64,000 nt of DNA from Aestuariibacter sp. (GCA_017794925.1 CP051238.1:743702-807701), one strand, 5' to 3'; counted from the first letter of the stretch, positions 9,419 through 19,057 are shown. A program made the numbers and translations. Notes: generated by a model not told the origin, from the sequence alone.

Positions 9419-10978
9419 CTATTGCTGTACAAGGCTTTCTTCGGCTGCTCTGCGTTGAGACAGAGTCTCTGTCATTTCCTTCTGATTGCTGTCTGATATT
9501 GGGTAGAACATAATCAGTGCAGCCCCAGCAAATCCAAAGCCAGCTGGTATCCAACTCATTAACGATTGCATTCCCGGTAATGCATGACTAATGGTTGATG
9601 GGTCCATGCCGTTGTAGCCGTATGAACCCAATACCAGCAATACCAGCGCGCCCGCAAAGCCACCCCCTGTTTTTTGAACAAATGAACCCGCTGAATACGT
9701 TAACCCCGTTGCCCGGCGGCCGGTACGCCATTCATTGTAATCGGCCGAGTCTCCTAACATTGAGAAGAACAGGGTAGGCATAATAGCGGCAAAAAATTCT
9801 GCAGCCCCACCCAGAACAAATAACGGAATAATGCCCTGCTCACCCATAGGTACCCAGTAAATCCCGGTGGTAATAATGCTACTTATCAATAACGATGCAA
9901 CAAACAACGGCTTGCGACCAAATCGCTTAGAAAGCCACGGTGTAGCAAATGCACCCGCAATGGAGACAACCAGCAGCGCTATAAAATATTGTCCGGTGAG
10001 CGAGGCGTCGTTCAGGAAATACTTGAAGTAATACGCAATAACCCCGTAACGAATGCCGTTGAACATCATGGTTAAAAAGCCCATGCCCAGCAATATCAAC
10101 CAGGGCTTATTGGTCAGCAAGTCGATGATGTCTTGCTGGGAACGCGAATTCTGGGATTCCGGACGCGCCACTAACTTTTTGACAAACCACCAGCTAAGAA
10201 GCATCACAATGACAAATGCTGCTCCGGTAATTAAGTCCCGGTAATAAAAGAATGCGGTAATGGCAGAAAGCGGAATTAAGATAAACGGCAGCTGTTTTGA
10301 CAGATCGCCTAATTCTTTACTCAGGCTGGTCGCCGCTTGCTGGTGGGGGGTAATGCGTTCTTTGGTCGTAAATACCGTGATCAGCATAAGCGCAACCAAA
10401 AGTGCAGCAAATACGTACATGGTGTACTGGTAACCTAATGCATCGTTTTCGCCGTCGCCGCCAAAGAAAGCCACCAGCATAGGCAAAAAGCCCATTACCA
10501 GTAATCCGCCAAGAAATGCGCCAGCAAACCGGAAGCCTGATAACTTGGTACGCTCGTGGTCATCGGCAGTCATTACCCCCATAAGGGCTGAATAAGGCAC
10601 GTTGTTTGCCGTGTAGGCCAGCGTCAGGCCAATGTAGGTGATGTATGCGTATATTAGTTTACCTGTATCTGAAAACGACGGGGTGGTAAAACACAGGATC
10701 ATGAACAATCCCAGAAACGGGGTAGACGCTAATATCCACGGGCGAAATTTACCCATAGGTGTACTCGTGCGGTCCGCAATCATACCCATAATAATGTCGG
10801 TAACGCCGTCAGATAATCGGACAACCAGAAACAGCATAGCGGCTGCCGCTGCACTGATCCCGAACGTATCGGTATAGAACACGGCTAAATAAGCGAGCGC
10901 ACCACGCCATACCAGGTTGGCCGCAGCATCACCCAGCCCATAACCAATTTTTTCTTTTAAATTTAGCGACTGAGACAT
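9419..10978 (-). CDS. GPH-family sugar:cation symporter (MFS, MelB type)
   Basis: 519 residues with about 12 membrane helices. It starts with the glycoside-pentoside-hexuronide signature: LKEKIGYGLGDAAANLVW, then FYTDTFGIS, then RLSDGVTDIIMGMIADRT and GKFRPWIL. A central loop (about 215-235) and a second half beginning KPWLILLGMGFL follow. It should import a sugar or short glycoside across the inner membrane using Na+ or H+. The gene starts 12 bases after the GH1 beta-glucosidase, so the two are co-transcribed. The substrate, probably cellobiose or a laminari-oligosaccharide, is inferred from the neighbour. Confidence 0.93.
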   Translation of the reverse strand: MSQSLNLKEKIGYGLGDAAANLVWRGALAYLAVFYTDTFGISAAAAAMLFLVVRLSDGVTDIIMGMIADRTSTPMGKFRPWILASTPFLGLFMILCFTTPSFSDTGKLIYAYITYIGLTLAYTANNVPYSALMGVMTADDHERTKLSGFRFAGAFLGGLLVMGFLPMLVAFFGGDGENDALGYQYTMYVFAALLVALMLITVFTTKERITPHQQAATSLSKELGDLSKQLPFILIPLSAITAFFYYRDLITGAAFVIVMLLSWWFVKKLVARPESQNSRSQQDIIDLLTNKPWLILLGMGFLTMMFNGIRYGVIAYYFKYFLNDASLTGQYFIALLVVSIAGAFATPWLSKRFGRKPLFVASLLISSIITTGIYWVPMGEQGIIPLFVLGGAAEFFAAIMPTLFFSMLGDSADYNEWRTGRRATGLTYSAGSFVQKTGGGFAGALVLLVLGSYGYNGMDPSTISHALPGMQSLMSWIPAGFGFAGAALIMFYPISDSNQKEMTETLSQRRAAEESLVQQ

Positions 10979-10990
10979 ACCCCTACTCCT

Positions 10991-12328
10991 TTAAGTACGC
11001 TGTGCCAGCAGCAGCTTGTAAGCGTGAGCACTGTGTTTGAACAACCGGGTTTGCGTATTAAAATCAACATATACTAAACCAAAACGTTTCGCATAACCCT
11101 CTGCCCATTCAAAGTTATCCATTAAACTCCAGGCAAAATACCCTGCGACATTAACGCCTGCATCGATGGCATCAGAGAGTGCACACAAATGCGCTTCATA
11201 GTAATCGATTCTGTCGTTGTCGGCGACTTCCCCATTGACGAGCTTGTCAGCCATTGCCGCACCATTTTCTGTTATGTAGATGGGCGGTAAGTCATAGCGC
11301 GAATTCAGTGATGTCAGTAAGTCATAAAATGCCTGGGGATAGATTTCCCAGCCGATGTCGGTTTTGGGCATTAAATGTTCGTGTTCAATATACAAATCAT
11401 TGCCTTGCTCAGGCGCTGAGTATGTTAAGCGGGTATAAAAATTCACGCCTAAGAAATCCAGTGGCTGGCAAATGGTTTCCATATCCCCAGAATGAATTGT
11501 TGGCCTGTCTTCTGGCGCGAGTTTTTCCATCACTGGAGGGTAGGTGCCTTCCATTACAGGCTGCATGTACCATTGATTAATGTATTCATCGGCGTAAATT
11601 GTGGCCAGGCGGTCTGCGGCAGATTCAGAAACCGGATAACAAGGCGTAAAGTTAAGGACGATGCCACTTTTAGCATGGGGAGCGTGTTCCCGGAGTGCCT
11701 GCATACCTAGTCCGTGAGCTAGCAATATGTGATGGGCCGCTGTTCGGCCTTGTTTTCTACCCGTTTTACCCGGCGCGTGCACGCCAATTTCATAGCCTAA
11801 ATAAGCAGAGCAGAAAGGTTCGTTAAAGGTTGCATAAGCGTATACCCGGGTACCTAACGCCTGGGTGATCCTGGTTACATAGTCTTGAAATGCATAGGCA
11901 GTATCTCGGTTTAACCACCCTCCCTGATCTTCAAGATGCTGAGGCAAATCCCAGTGGTAGAGTGTGGCAAAAGCCTTGATGCCGCGGCTTGCCAGTTCAT
12001 CCAATAAATTCGTGTAGAACGCTACGCCCTCGGGGTTTAGTTCTCCATTTTGCTGAACAACACGCGGCCAGGATATTGAAAACCGGTATGCATCTACACC
12101 CAACTCTTCCAATAAGCCCACATCTTCCTTGTAGCGGGCTACGTGCTCGCAGGCTACCAAGCCATCACTTTTATCAGCAATTTTTCCTTCCTGTTCACAA
12201 AAGGTATCCCAGATTGATTTTAATCGGCTGTCTGCTGCACCTTCAATCTGAAACGATGATGTAGCTGTTCCAAATAAAAAAGAACGGTCGCGAAGAGGAC
12301 TGTTTAGCGGAAGGTTTATTGTTTTCAT
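10991..12328 (-). CDS. GH1 beta-glucosidase
   Basis: A 445-residue glycoside hydrolase family 1 enzyme. The start region FLFGTATSSFQIEGA, the acid/base motif TFNEPF and the nucleophile motif ITENGA are all present, with the family signature YHWDLPQHLEDQGGW between them. No signal peptide, so it acts in the cytoplasm on imported beta-glucosides. The start is ATG 12328 (MKTINLPLNS), preceded by TAGGA at a usable distance; the frame extends to 12391, but the extra 21 residues have no family support. First gene of the operon with the GPH transporter, and divergent from the TonB receptor across the operator region. Beta-galactosidase or fucosidase side activity is possible. Confidence 0.95.
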   Translation of the reverse strand: MKTINLPLNSPLRDRSFLFGTATSSFQIEGAADSRLKSIWDTFCEQEGKIADKSDGLVACEHVARYKEDVGLLEELGVDAYRFSISWPRVVQQNGELNPEGVAFYTNLLDELASRGIKAFATLYHWDLPQHLEDQGGWLNRDTAYAFQDYVTRITQALGTRVYAYATFNEPFCSAYLGYEIGVHAPGKTGRKQGRTAAHHILLAHGLGMQALREHAPHAKSGIVLNFTPCYPVSESAADRLATIYADEYINQWYMQPVMEGTYPPVMEKLAPEDRPTIHSGDMETICQPLDFLGVNFYTRLTYSAPEQGNDLYIEHEHLMPKTDIGWEIYPQAFYDLLTSLNSRYDLPPIYITENGAAMADKLVNGEVADNDRIDYYEAHLCALSDAIDAGVNVAGYFAWSLMDNFEWAEGYAKRFGLVYVDFNTQTRLFKHSAHAYKLLLAQRT

Positions 12329-12463
12329 GATGTTGGTAATTCCTAAGAGCCAGATACAACATCCCTGTGTGTCTGTGCGGTTAGTTGTCATGCTGCTTGC
12401 GAAACAGAAAAAATAGCGGCAGCGTAAAATGTGTTCGGTTTATAGCATAATTGCAACTTTATG

Positions 12464-12477
12464 AGAAAGCGCTTTCT
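12464..12477. promoter_or_regulatory. LacI-family operator, copy 1
   Basis: Perfect 14-base palindrome AGAAAGCGCTTTCT with the central CG pair typical of LacI-family operators. It lies about 135 bases upstream of the beta-glucosidase start. Confidence 0.82.
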
Positions 12478-12679
12478 TTAATATTTAGTAAATTATTTCA
12501 ATGATGAAAATTTTCATCAATAAACAAAAATTAAAAATAATTTCAATAATAACCACCTATATGTTTGTATTTATTAAGTTAAATTAAAATTTCTACGTTT
12601 GTTTTGTTAACTGGTCTAATGTTTTAGTTTTAGTTATGTAAAAAAAATGTTGATCTTTAAATGTCGATCTTATAGCTTG

Positions 12680-12693
12680 AGAAAGCGCTTTCT
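12680..12693. promoter_or_regulatory. LacI-family operator, copy 2
   Basis: Second perfect copy of AGAAAGCGCTTTCT, about 90 bases upstream of the TonB receptor start. Identical to copy 1 over all 14 bases. Confidence 0.82.
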
Positions 12694-12724
12694 TGATGGG
12701 TGTGGCCTTTCCTGCATGTGTTAG

Positions 12725-12750
12725 AGAAAGCCCTTTCTTGAAAAGCGCTT
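12725..12750. promoter_or_regulatory. LacI-family operator, copy 3, plus an adjacent core repeat
   Basis: AGAAAGCCCTTTCT at 12725-12738 differs from the perfect palindrome at one central base. Five bases on, AAGCGCTT at 12743-12750 repeats the core. They lie within 35-60 bases of the TonB receptor start, where a bound repressor would block transcription. Confidence 0.68.
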
Positions 12751-12783
12751 ATTTCAAGCACAACAAATGAAGAGAGAAAGACG

Positions 12784-15783
12784 GTGACACACACAATTCT
12801 TAAGAAAACCAAAATTGCGACCAGTTTGTCGTTAATACTGGGATCAGGCCTGCTGTTCCCGGTTCATGCGCAGGAAGCTAAAGATGACGTAGAGGTTATT
12901 CAGGTAACCGGCATCCGCGGCAGTGTTCAGGAATCCATGGGTATCAAGCGCGACTCAGCCGGGGTAGTCGATGCTATCTCTGCCGTTGATATCGGTAAGT
13001 TTCCGGATACCAACCTGGCAGAATCGCTGCAGCGGATTACGGGTATCTCTATTAGCCGTAATAACGGTGAAGGTAATCAGGTTACGGCTCGTGGATTTGG
13101 ACCTGACTTTAACATGGTTACCTTGAATGGCAGAACGATGCCTGGTTCTGCGCTACCAGGCGGCGGTGGTGCACCGAACTCTCGTGCATTTGATTTCTCT
13201 GATTTGGCTTCAGAAAGTGTTCGCGCGGTTGAAGTATACAAAACTGGCCGTGCAAGTATTGCGACAGGTGGTATAGGTGCATCAATCAACATTCGTACAT
13301 CGCGTCCGTTTGATGCTGCTGAAACCGGGTTTACCGCAAGTGTGGGTGCCAAAGCACTGACAGACACCACAAACCGCGTGGGTGACGATATCACACCTGA
13401 AGTATCAGGTATGATTAACTTCGTCAGCGACGACGAAAAATTTGGTTTTACATTTACAGGTTCGTTCCAGCAACGCGACAGTGCATCACAAGGTGCATTT
13501 GTAAACCAATGGCGTGTTAATCCTTACGACGGTACTATTCCGCAATCGCCGGATCCATCTAATCCGGCGAGTGGCGACCCGGTTGTGCTAAATAACGCAC
13601 CGGCAATGGGTCAGCTTTTTGCTATCCCGTCTGACCTTCGCTATTTCATGGCCGACCGTGAGCGTGAAAGAACCAACGCCCAACTGACATTCCAGTATGC
13701 GCCAAGCGATGACATTGTTGCTACGCTGGACTACACCTATTCAAAACAAGACTTGTTTGAAGCGCGCGCTGAACAGTCTATCTGGATGGACGACCGTTAT
13801 TTCACCGAGCTCACGTTTGACGATGAAACGGTAAAAACGCCTATCCACATTACGCAGGAACGCCGTGACTTACTGCCTCGTGACTTAGGTCTGGCTATGC
13901 AGGAACTCAATCAGGTTAACGAAAACAAATCCATTGGCCTGAACATCGAGTACTTTGTAAATGACGATTTAACCCTGGAATTTGACTTCCACAACTCATC
14001 AGCAGAAGGTCGTCCGGATGCGCCTTACGGTACCTGGACAAACTTGGGTCTGGGCGCGAACGTTGTGCGCGGACAAGGCGCAGACTTTAGCGGAAAATTC
14101 CCTATCATGCTGGTGGACTACGATGATGTTGCCCGTGGTAACCTGAATCCTAATGGAATGCTTGATCAGGATGACGTGGGTACGTCTATCCTGGATATGA
14201 ACTACTCCCTGCAGGATACTGACATTACCCAAGCTCGCCTGGATGGTTCTTATGCAATGGACTCTGGCAGCATTAACTTCGGTATTGAGTCTCGTTCAAT
14301 GGAGAGCACCTCGCTGCAATCTCTGACTCGTCATACTATGGGTAACTGGGGTATCGAAAACCCAGGTGAATTACCAGCCGGTATCCTGACGCCACTGGAT
14401 TTGGCGAAGGAGTTCAGCGACTTCAATACCGCCGGTATTTTCTCTCAGGGCTTTACTGGCAGTGTGGCTGAGCTGGGTGCTTTTGCTGCATCTGAGTACG
14501 GCTTCAACTTGGTTGCTGACAACCCATTTGCGACCAACCGTACTATCAAAGAAGACATTACCGCAGTGTACTTCGAAATTGATTTGGACGGTGAACTTAA
14601 CGGCATGCCGTATAACTTATTAACCGGTGTACGTTACGAAAATACCGATGTTACGTCTATTGCGAACATCAGCCTGCCAAGTGGTATTGCCTGGGAAGGT
14701 AACAACGACTTTAACGTGCGCTTTGGGAGCGACATGGAAGACGTGAGCGTGGATTCAAGCTACGACCACATCTTGCCTGCGTTGGACTTCGATCTCGAAG
14801 TGGCAGAAAACATGATTGCGCGTTTCTCTTACAGCAAAACCATTGCTCGCCCAACGTATAACAACCTGAGTGCAGCAGCGACGGTATCACCACCTAGCGG
14901 CCCGACTCTTCTAACGGGCGGTGCAACGGCTACGGCAAGTTCTGGTAACCCTGCGTTGGTACCACTGGAATCTGACAACCTGGATCTATCGTTCGAGTAT
15001 TACTTCGACGAAACCAGCTATGTGTCGTTAGGTTTCTACGACAAGCGCGTGAAGAACTTTATTGGTAACGAACAGGTTGAAGAGAACATCTTTGGTCTGC
15101 GCGATGCTACTGCCGGCCCACGTGCACAGGCTGCTGCGGCTGAACTGGAGCGTTTAGGCATTCCATTAAGCGATACTTCGTTGTTCAACATGGTTGCCGC
15201 CATGGAAAACGGTGTGGACTATACGTCGATGAGCGACGAGCAGTTTGAAGCCGCATACGATGTATTGCCAAATGCCGATGATCCGTTAATGACTTTCATA
15301 AACTCTAAGCCGGTTAACAACCGCGCGGCCAACATCTATGGTTTCGAGTTGGCGGCACAGCACTTCTTTGGCGAGAGCGGTTTTGGCGTAATGGGTAACT
15401 ACACCACCGTGACGGGTGACATTGGCTTTGACAACAACGCCGATCCGTCGGTAACCCAGTTTGCCCTGGTCGGTTTGAGTGATACCGCTAACCTGATCCT
15501 GATGTACGAAAAAGAAGGTATTCAGGCGCGTATCGCCTATAACTGGCGTGACAAGTTCCTGGACACCACGTCGCAATATGTGAACGAGCCGGGTTACACC
15601 GAAGCCTATTCGCAAATCGACTTCAGCGTGTCTTATGACTTCAGCGAAGACCTGACTGTGTCGCTGGAAGGGATCAACATTACTGAAGAAAATGCCCGCC
15701 GTCATGGCAGAACGAGTGCCATGCTATGGAGACTGGATGAACTGGGTGCGCGTTATGCCGTTGGCGTACGCTACAAGTTCTAA
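12784..15783 (+). CDS. TonB-dependent receptor, carbohydrate type
   Basis: A 999-residue outer-membrane active transporter. Signal peptide to about residue 30 (ending PVHAQ), TonB-box-like VEVIQVTG, plug domain (about 45-175) with AGVVDAISAVDIGKFPDTNLAESLQRI and NQVTARGFGPDFNMVTLNGR, then a 22-strand barrel ending RYAVGVRYKF with terminal Phe. The GKFPDTN-type plug is characteristic of the large carbohydrate receptor group of Alteromonas, Xanthomonas and Caulobacter. The start is GTG 12784. Preceded by LacI-type operators and followed by two halogenase-family genes, it probably imports beta-glucan oligosaccharides; this is inferred from context. Confidence 0.95.
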   Translation: MTHTILKKTKIATSLSLILGSGLLFPVHAQEAKDDVEVIQVTGIRGSVQESMGIKRDSAGVVDAISAVDIGKFPDTNLAESLQRITGISISRNNGEGNQVTARGFGPDFNMVTLNGRTMPGSALPGGGGAPNSRAFDFSDLASESVRAVEVYKTGRASIATGGIGASINIRTSRPFDAAETGFTASVGAKALTDTTNRVGDDITPEVSGMINFVSDDEKFGFTFTGSFQQRDSASQGAFVNQWRVNPYDGTIPQSPDPSNPASGDPVVLNNAPAMGQLFAIPSDLRYFMADRERERTNAQLTFQYAPSDDIVATLDYTYSKQDLFEARAEQSIWMDDRYFTELTFDDETVKTPIHITQERRDLLPRDLGLAMQELNQVNENKSIGLNIEYFVNDDLTLEFDFHNSSAEGRPDAPYGTWTNLGLGANVVRGQGADFSGKFPIMLVDYDDVARGNLNPNGMLDQDDVGTSILDMNYSLQDTDITQARLDGSYAMDSGSINFGIESRSMESTSLQSLTRHTMGNWGIENPGELPAGILTPLDLAKEFSDFNTAGIFSQGFTGSVAELGAFAASEYGFNLVADNPFATNRTIKEDITAVYFEIDLDGELNGMPYNLLTGVRYENTDVTSIANISLPSGIAWEGNNDFNVRFGSDMEDVSVDSSYDHILPALDFDLEVAENMIARFSYSKTIARPTYNNLSAAATVSPPSGPTLLTGGATATASSGNPALVPLESDNLDLSFEYYFDETSYVSLGFYDKRVKNFIGNEQVEENIFGLRDATAGPRAQAAAAELERLGIPLSDTSLFNMVAAMENGVDYTSMSDEQFEAAYDVLPNADDPLMTFINSKPVNNRAANIYGFELAAQHFFGESGFGVMGNYTTVTGDIGFDNNADPSVTQFALVGLSDTANLILMYEKEGIQARIAYNWRDKFLDTTSQYVNEPGYTEAYSQIDFSVSYDFSEDLTVSLEGINITEENARRHGRTSAMLWRLDELGARYAVGVRYKF

Positions 15784-15806
15784 AAAGTACTCATAGCAAT
15801 AAGTGG

Positions 15807-15842
15807 AATGACGCAGGGAAGTGACCCCCCTGCGTCATTTTT
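15807..15842 (+). terminator. intrinsic terminator after TonB receptor
   Basis: A 12-base perfect stem AATGACGCAGGG / CCCTGCGTCATT with a nine-base loop, followed by a T-run. It lies between the receptor and the halogenase pair, so the latter would be reached by partial read-through or by its own promoter in the next 50 bases. Confidence 0.82.
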
Positions 15843-15893
15843 GCGTTAAAGTAGGTCACGTTTATACAGAATTTACGTGAAGGGGATGCAGTT

Positions 15894-17471
15894 GTGAATG
15901 CACCTATTCAACAGGTTGTGATTGTCGGTGGCGGCACCGCTGGCTGGCTATGTGCCGGCATGTTAGCAGCCAAACTCGGTAAACAGGGCGAACGTCAACA
16001 CGGCGTTGAAATCACGCTGATTGAGTCGCCGGATGTGAGTACCATTGGCGTAGGCGAAGGTTCCTGGCCTTCACTTCGCGACACACTCCGCGAAATTGGC
16101 TTGTCGGAATCGGCATTCATCACCCATTGCCAGGCGTCGTTTAAACAAGGCTCGACCTTTGTTGGCTGGCGCGATGGCAGTGAGCACGACCGTTATCACC
16201 ACCCCTTCACCAATCCGGCAGGTTATACCGAAATTGATGTGCACGCTTGCTGGCAAGCGCTTCACAATAATAAGCCATACGATCGCGCTTTTAGTGTCCA
16301 GCCTGAGCTGTGCGAACAGCACAAAGCGCCCAAGCAGCTGGCCACGCCCGACTATGCTTACGTTCTGAACTATGGGTATCACTTCGACGCCACCAGGCTG
16401 GCCGAAATGGTGTCGGACCATTGCGTTAACCAGTTAGGTGTTCGCCATGTACAAGCGCACATTGAACAGGTGGTCAGCCATTACAATGGCGATATCAAGG
16501 CACTAACCACCCAATGCGGGCAAACCCTCGAGGGAGATTTGTTTATTGACTGTAGCGGGCAGTCGGCGTTATTGGCAGGCAAGCATTACAATGTGCCCTG
16601 GCACTCGTTAAAAGACATTTTGCTGAATGATTCGGCTATGGCTGTACAGGTGCCTTATCATGAACAGGACAATACCATTGCCTCCACTACCCTTGCCACC
16701 GCGCACCCACAGGGGTGGAGCTGGGATATTGGCCTGCAACACCGTCGGGGTGTTGGCATGGTATACAGCAGTGACTTTGCGTCTGCAGAGGACATTGAAC
16801 AGTCTTTAAAACAGTATTTAACTAAGCGACTCCCACACGATGTGGTGGAACAGGCTACGTGCAGACAGCTGAAGTTTTCACCCGGCTATCGCAGTGAGTT
16901 TTGGACCCACAATTGCCTGTCGCTGGGCATGGCCAGCGGGTTTATTGAGCCGCTCGAAGCCTCGGCTGTTGCCATGGTGGAATTGGGTGTGCGCATGTTG
17001 TGCGAGCAATTCCCGCAAAATCGCGAACACATGCGTATTCTGGCAGCCCGCTATAACGAACGCTTTGCCTACCGCTGGGCGCGGGTCATCGACTTTGTAA
17101 AACTCCACTATGCCATTAACCAACGTACCAATGATGCCTACTGGAATGCCCATCGCGATCCGGCAACCTGGCCAGATTCCCTGAAAACCTTATTATCGCT
17201 GTGGCAATATCAGCCGCCATCACGTTACGACGTAGTGCAAAACGAAGAAATATTTCCCTCTGCCAGCTACCAGTTTGTGTTGTACGGCATGGGTTTTACA
17301 ACCCAATCACCCACGCTAGCCGATGCCAGCGATATGCTAAAACGCGCTGGTGCGATTTCTCAAAAATTACAGGCTACGCTTATGCAATTTAGCCAGGGAT
17401 TACCCGATAACCGGGCGTTACTCAACGCCATCCGCGAACGCTATCAACACTCATCCGGAGCGCCGTTATGA
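15894..17471 (+). CDS. flavin-dependent tryptophan halogenase-family protein (first copy)
   Basis: 525 residues. FAD-binding GGGTAGW at 12-18, IGVGEGSWPSL near 51-61, the catalytic lysine position kept (SFKQG, Lys84) and the catalytic glutamate region kept (GFIEPLEAS, near residue 350). The diagnostic WxWxIP motif reads WSWDIG (near residue 275), so its proline is replaced. True members use reduced FAD and halide to halogenate tryptophan or indoles. Copies beside TonB receptors in carbohydrate loci have no settled role. The start is GTG 15894 behind GAAGGGG, because the nearby ATG 15886 hits a stop at once. It overlaps the second copy by four bases. Confidence 0.88.
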   Translation: MNAPIQQVVIVGGGTAGWLCAGMLAAKLGKQGERQHGVEITLIESPDVSTIGVGEGSWPSLRDTLREIGLSESAFITHCQASFKQGSTFVGWRDGSEHDRYHHPFTNPAGYTEIDVHACWQALHNNKPYDRAFSVQPELCEQHKAPKQLATPDYAYVLNYGYHFDATRLAEMVSDHCVNQLGVRHVQAHIEQVVSHYNGDIKALTTQCGQTLEGDLFIDCSGQSALLAGKHYNVPWHSLKDILLNDSAMAVQVPYHEQDNTIASTTLATAHPQGWSWDIGLQHRRGVGMVYSSDFASAEDIEQSLKQYLTKRLPHDVVEQATCRQLKFSPGYRSEFWTHNCLSLGMASGFIEPLEASAVAMVELGVRMLCEQFPQNREHMRILAARYNERFAYRWARVIDFVKLHYAINQRTNDAYWNAHRDPATWPDSLKTLLSLWQYQPPSRYDVVQNEEIFPSASYQFVLYGMGFTTQSPTLADASDMLKRAGAISQKLQATLMQFSQGLPDNRALLNAIRERYQHSSGAPL

Positions 17472-18964
17472 ACAAGCCTGATATATCCGCCAATAAAGTG
17501 AACAACGTGATCATAGCCGGTGGTGGAACGGCGGGCTGGATGGCCGCCGCTGCCCTGTCTCGATTAATTGGCAAGTCTGTGAATGTTACCCTGGTGGAGT
17601 CGAAAGACATCGGTATTGTTGGTGTGGGGGAAGCAACGATTCCGCCTATTCGCACTTTCCACAAACTGTTGGGCATAGACGAAAAAGCCTTTATGCGCGC
17701 TACCAATGCCACCTTCAAACTGGGTATTGAGTTCGCCAATTGGCGCGAACCTGAACATGCCTATATCCACTCCTTTGGCGTTACCGGCCGCGAATGCTGG
17801 GCAGGTGAATTTCACCATTTCTGGATGCGCGCGCAGCAGGAAGGCCTGGGCTCAGCATTTGGCGATTACTGCTTTGAATTGAAGGCTGCACAGCAATACA
17901 AGTTTGGCATGAGCGAACGCATGCCGATTAACTTTGCGTATCATTTCGATGCGGTGGCCTACGGTAAATTCCTGCGGCAATTTGCTGAAAATCTCGGCGT
18001 TACTCATGTAGAGGGCGACATCGACACTGTGAATATGCATGTCACATCAGGTGATATTGAATCGTTAACCCTAAAAGATGGCCGCACTCTTGCTGGCGAT
18101 CTGTTTATCGACTGCACGGGTTTTAAGGGCTTGTTAATTGAGCAGGCACTGCATACCGGGTATGAAAACTGGTCGCATTGGTTACCTTGCGATCGCGCGG
18201 TTGCCATGCAAACTGAAAGCGTTGAAGCCCCTGCGCCCTTTACCCGTTCCGTTGCCCATGAAGCCGGTTGGCGCTGGCAAATTCCGCTACAAAACCGAGT
18301 AGGCAATGGGCTGGTGTATTGTAGTCGCTATATGAGTGATGACCAGGCTAAGCAAACCCTCATGGATCAGGTAACCGGCAACCCAATTAACGAACCCCGT
18401 GTGATCCAATTTACCCCGGGCAAACGTCGCCTGGGCTGGAACAAAAACTGCGTGGCACTGGGTTTGGCCAGCGGCTTTATTGAACCGCTGGAGTCCACCA
18501 GTATTCACCTGATCATGACCGGTATCATTCGTCTGCTGCGTTTGTTCCCGTTCGATGGGGTAACCCAAAGCGCCATCGACGAATACAACAATAAGTACAA
18601 CAGTGAAATGGCCGCAATCCTCGATTTTATTGTGATGCACTATAAAGTCACTAATCGGGATGACTCGCTATTCTGGCAACACTGCCAGCGAATGGCGATC
18701 CCCGACTCCCTGACCCACAAAATCAATCTGTTTAAAGAAACTGGCCGGGTGTTCTTGGACGATGGGGATATCTTCCGGGTCGATTCCTGGACGCAGGTGA
18801 TGTTGGGTCAAGGGTTAGTACCTGAGCAGTATCACCGGGTGGCAGACGAAATGAGCATTGAAGAGCTTACTCGCTTTATGAATGGCCTGCACCAACATGT
18901 GTCTCAGCAAGTCCAAGCGCTACCTGCTCATGGCGATTTCTTAAAACAGTATTTGGGCGTGTGA
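17468..18964 (+). CDS. flavin-dependent tryptophan halogenase-family protein (second copy)
   Basis: 498 residues, translationally coupled to the first copy by an ATGA overlap. FAD motif GGGTAGW (18-24), VGVGEATIPPI, lysine site TFKLGIEFANW (Lys84), intact WRWQIP (near residue 268) and GFIEPLESTSIHLI (near 338): all hallmarks of an active flavin-dependent halogenase. It is closer to the enzyme consensus than its partner. Halogenation of indole-like compounds is the family activity. Its presence in a sugar-uptake locus suggests either an unrecognised substrate or a related oxidoreductase role. A partner flavin reductase is not encoded nearby. Confidence 0.9.
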   Translation: MNKPDISANKVNNVIIAGGGTAGWMAAAALSRLIGKSVNVTLVESKDIGIVGVGEATIPPIRTFHKLLGIDEKAFMRATNATFKLGIEFANWREPEHAYIHSFGVTGRECWAGEFHHFWMRAQQEGLGSAFGDYCFELKAAQQYKFGMSERMPINFAYHFDAVAYGKFLRQFAENLGVTHVEGDIDTVNMHVTSGDIESLTLKDGRTLAGDLFIDCTGFKGLLIEQALHTGYENWSHWLPCDRAVAMQTESVEAPAPFTRSVAHEAGWRWQIPLQNRVGNGLVYCSRYMSDDQAKQTLMDQVTGNPINEPRVIQFTPGKRRLGWNKNCVALGLASGFIEPLESTSIHLIMTGIIRLLRLFPFDGVTQSAIDEYNNKYNSEMAAILDFIVMHYKVTNRDDSLFWQHCQRMAIPDSLTHKINLFKETGRVFLDDGDIFRVDSWTQVMLGQGLVPEQYHRVADEMSIEELTRFMNGLHQHVSQQVQALPAHGDFLKQYLGV

Positions 18965-18986
18965 TCGGTAACGCAGTGATTGCCTG

Positions 18987-19018
18987 AAGGCCGTTAAGTT
19001 TGTTTTAATCGGCCTTTT
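18987..19018 (+). terminator. terminator after halogenase pair
   Basis: Stem AAGGCCG / CGGCCTT around a 16-base loop, followed by TTAGTTTTG. It closes the halogenase transcript before the elaA-like gene. Confidence 0.55.
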
Positions 19019-19057
19019 AGTTTTGCCTTTCTGTTTTGCCTTTATGGGGGATACACC

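Larger units (their letters stand above)
12329..12783. promoter_or_regulatory. divergent control region between GH1 operon and TonB receptor
   Basis: No gene is visible in these 455 bases. The region is AT-rich (especially 12478-12660) and contains three near-identical LacI-type palindromes plus one core half-copy, described separately. It must hold the promoters of both the leftward beta-glucosidase operon and the rightward TonB receptor. The clustering at both ends suggests that each promoter has its own operator. Confidence 0.8.
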
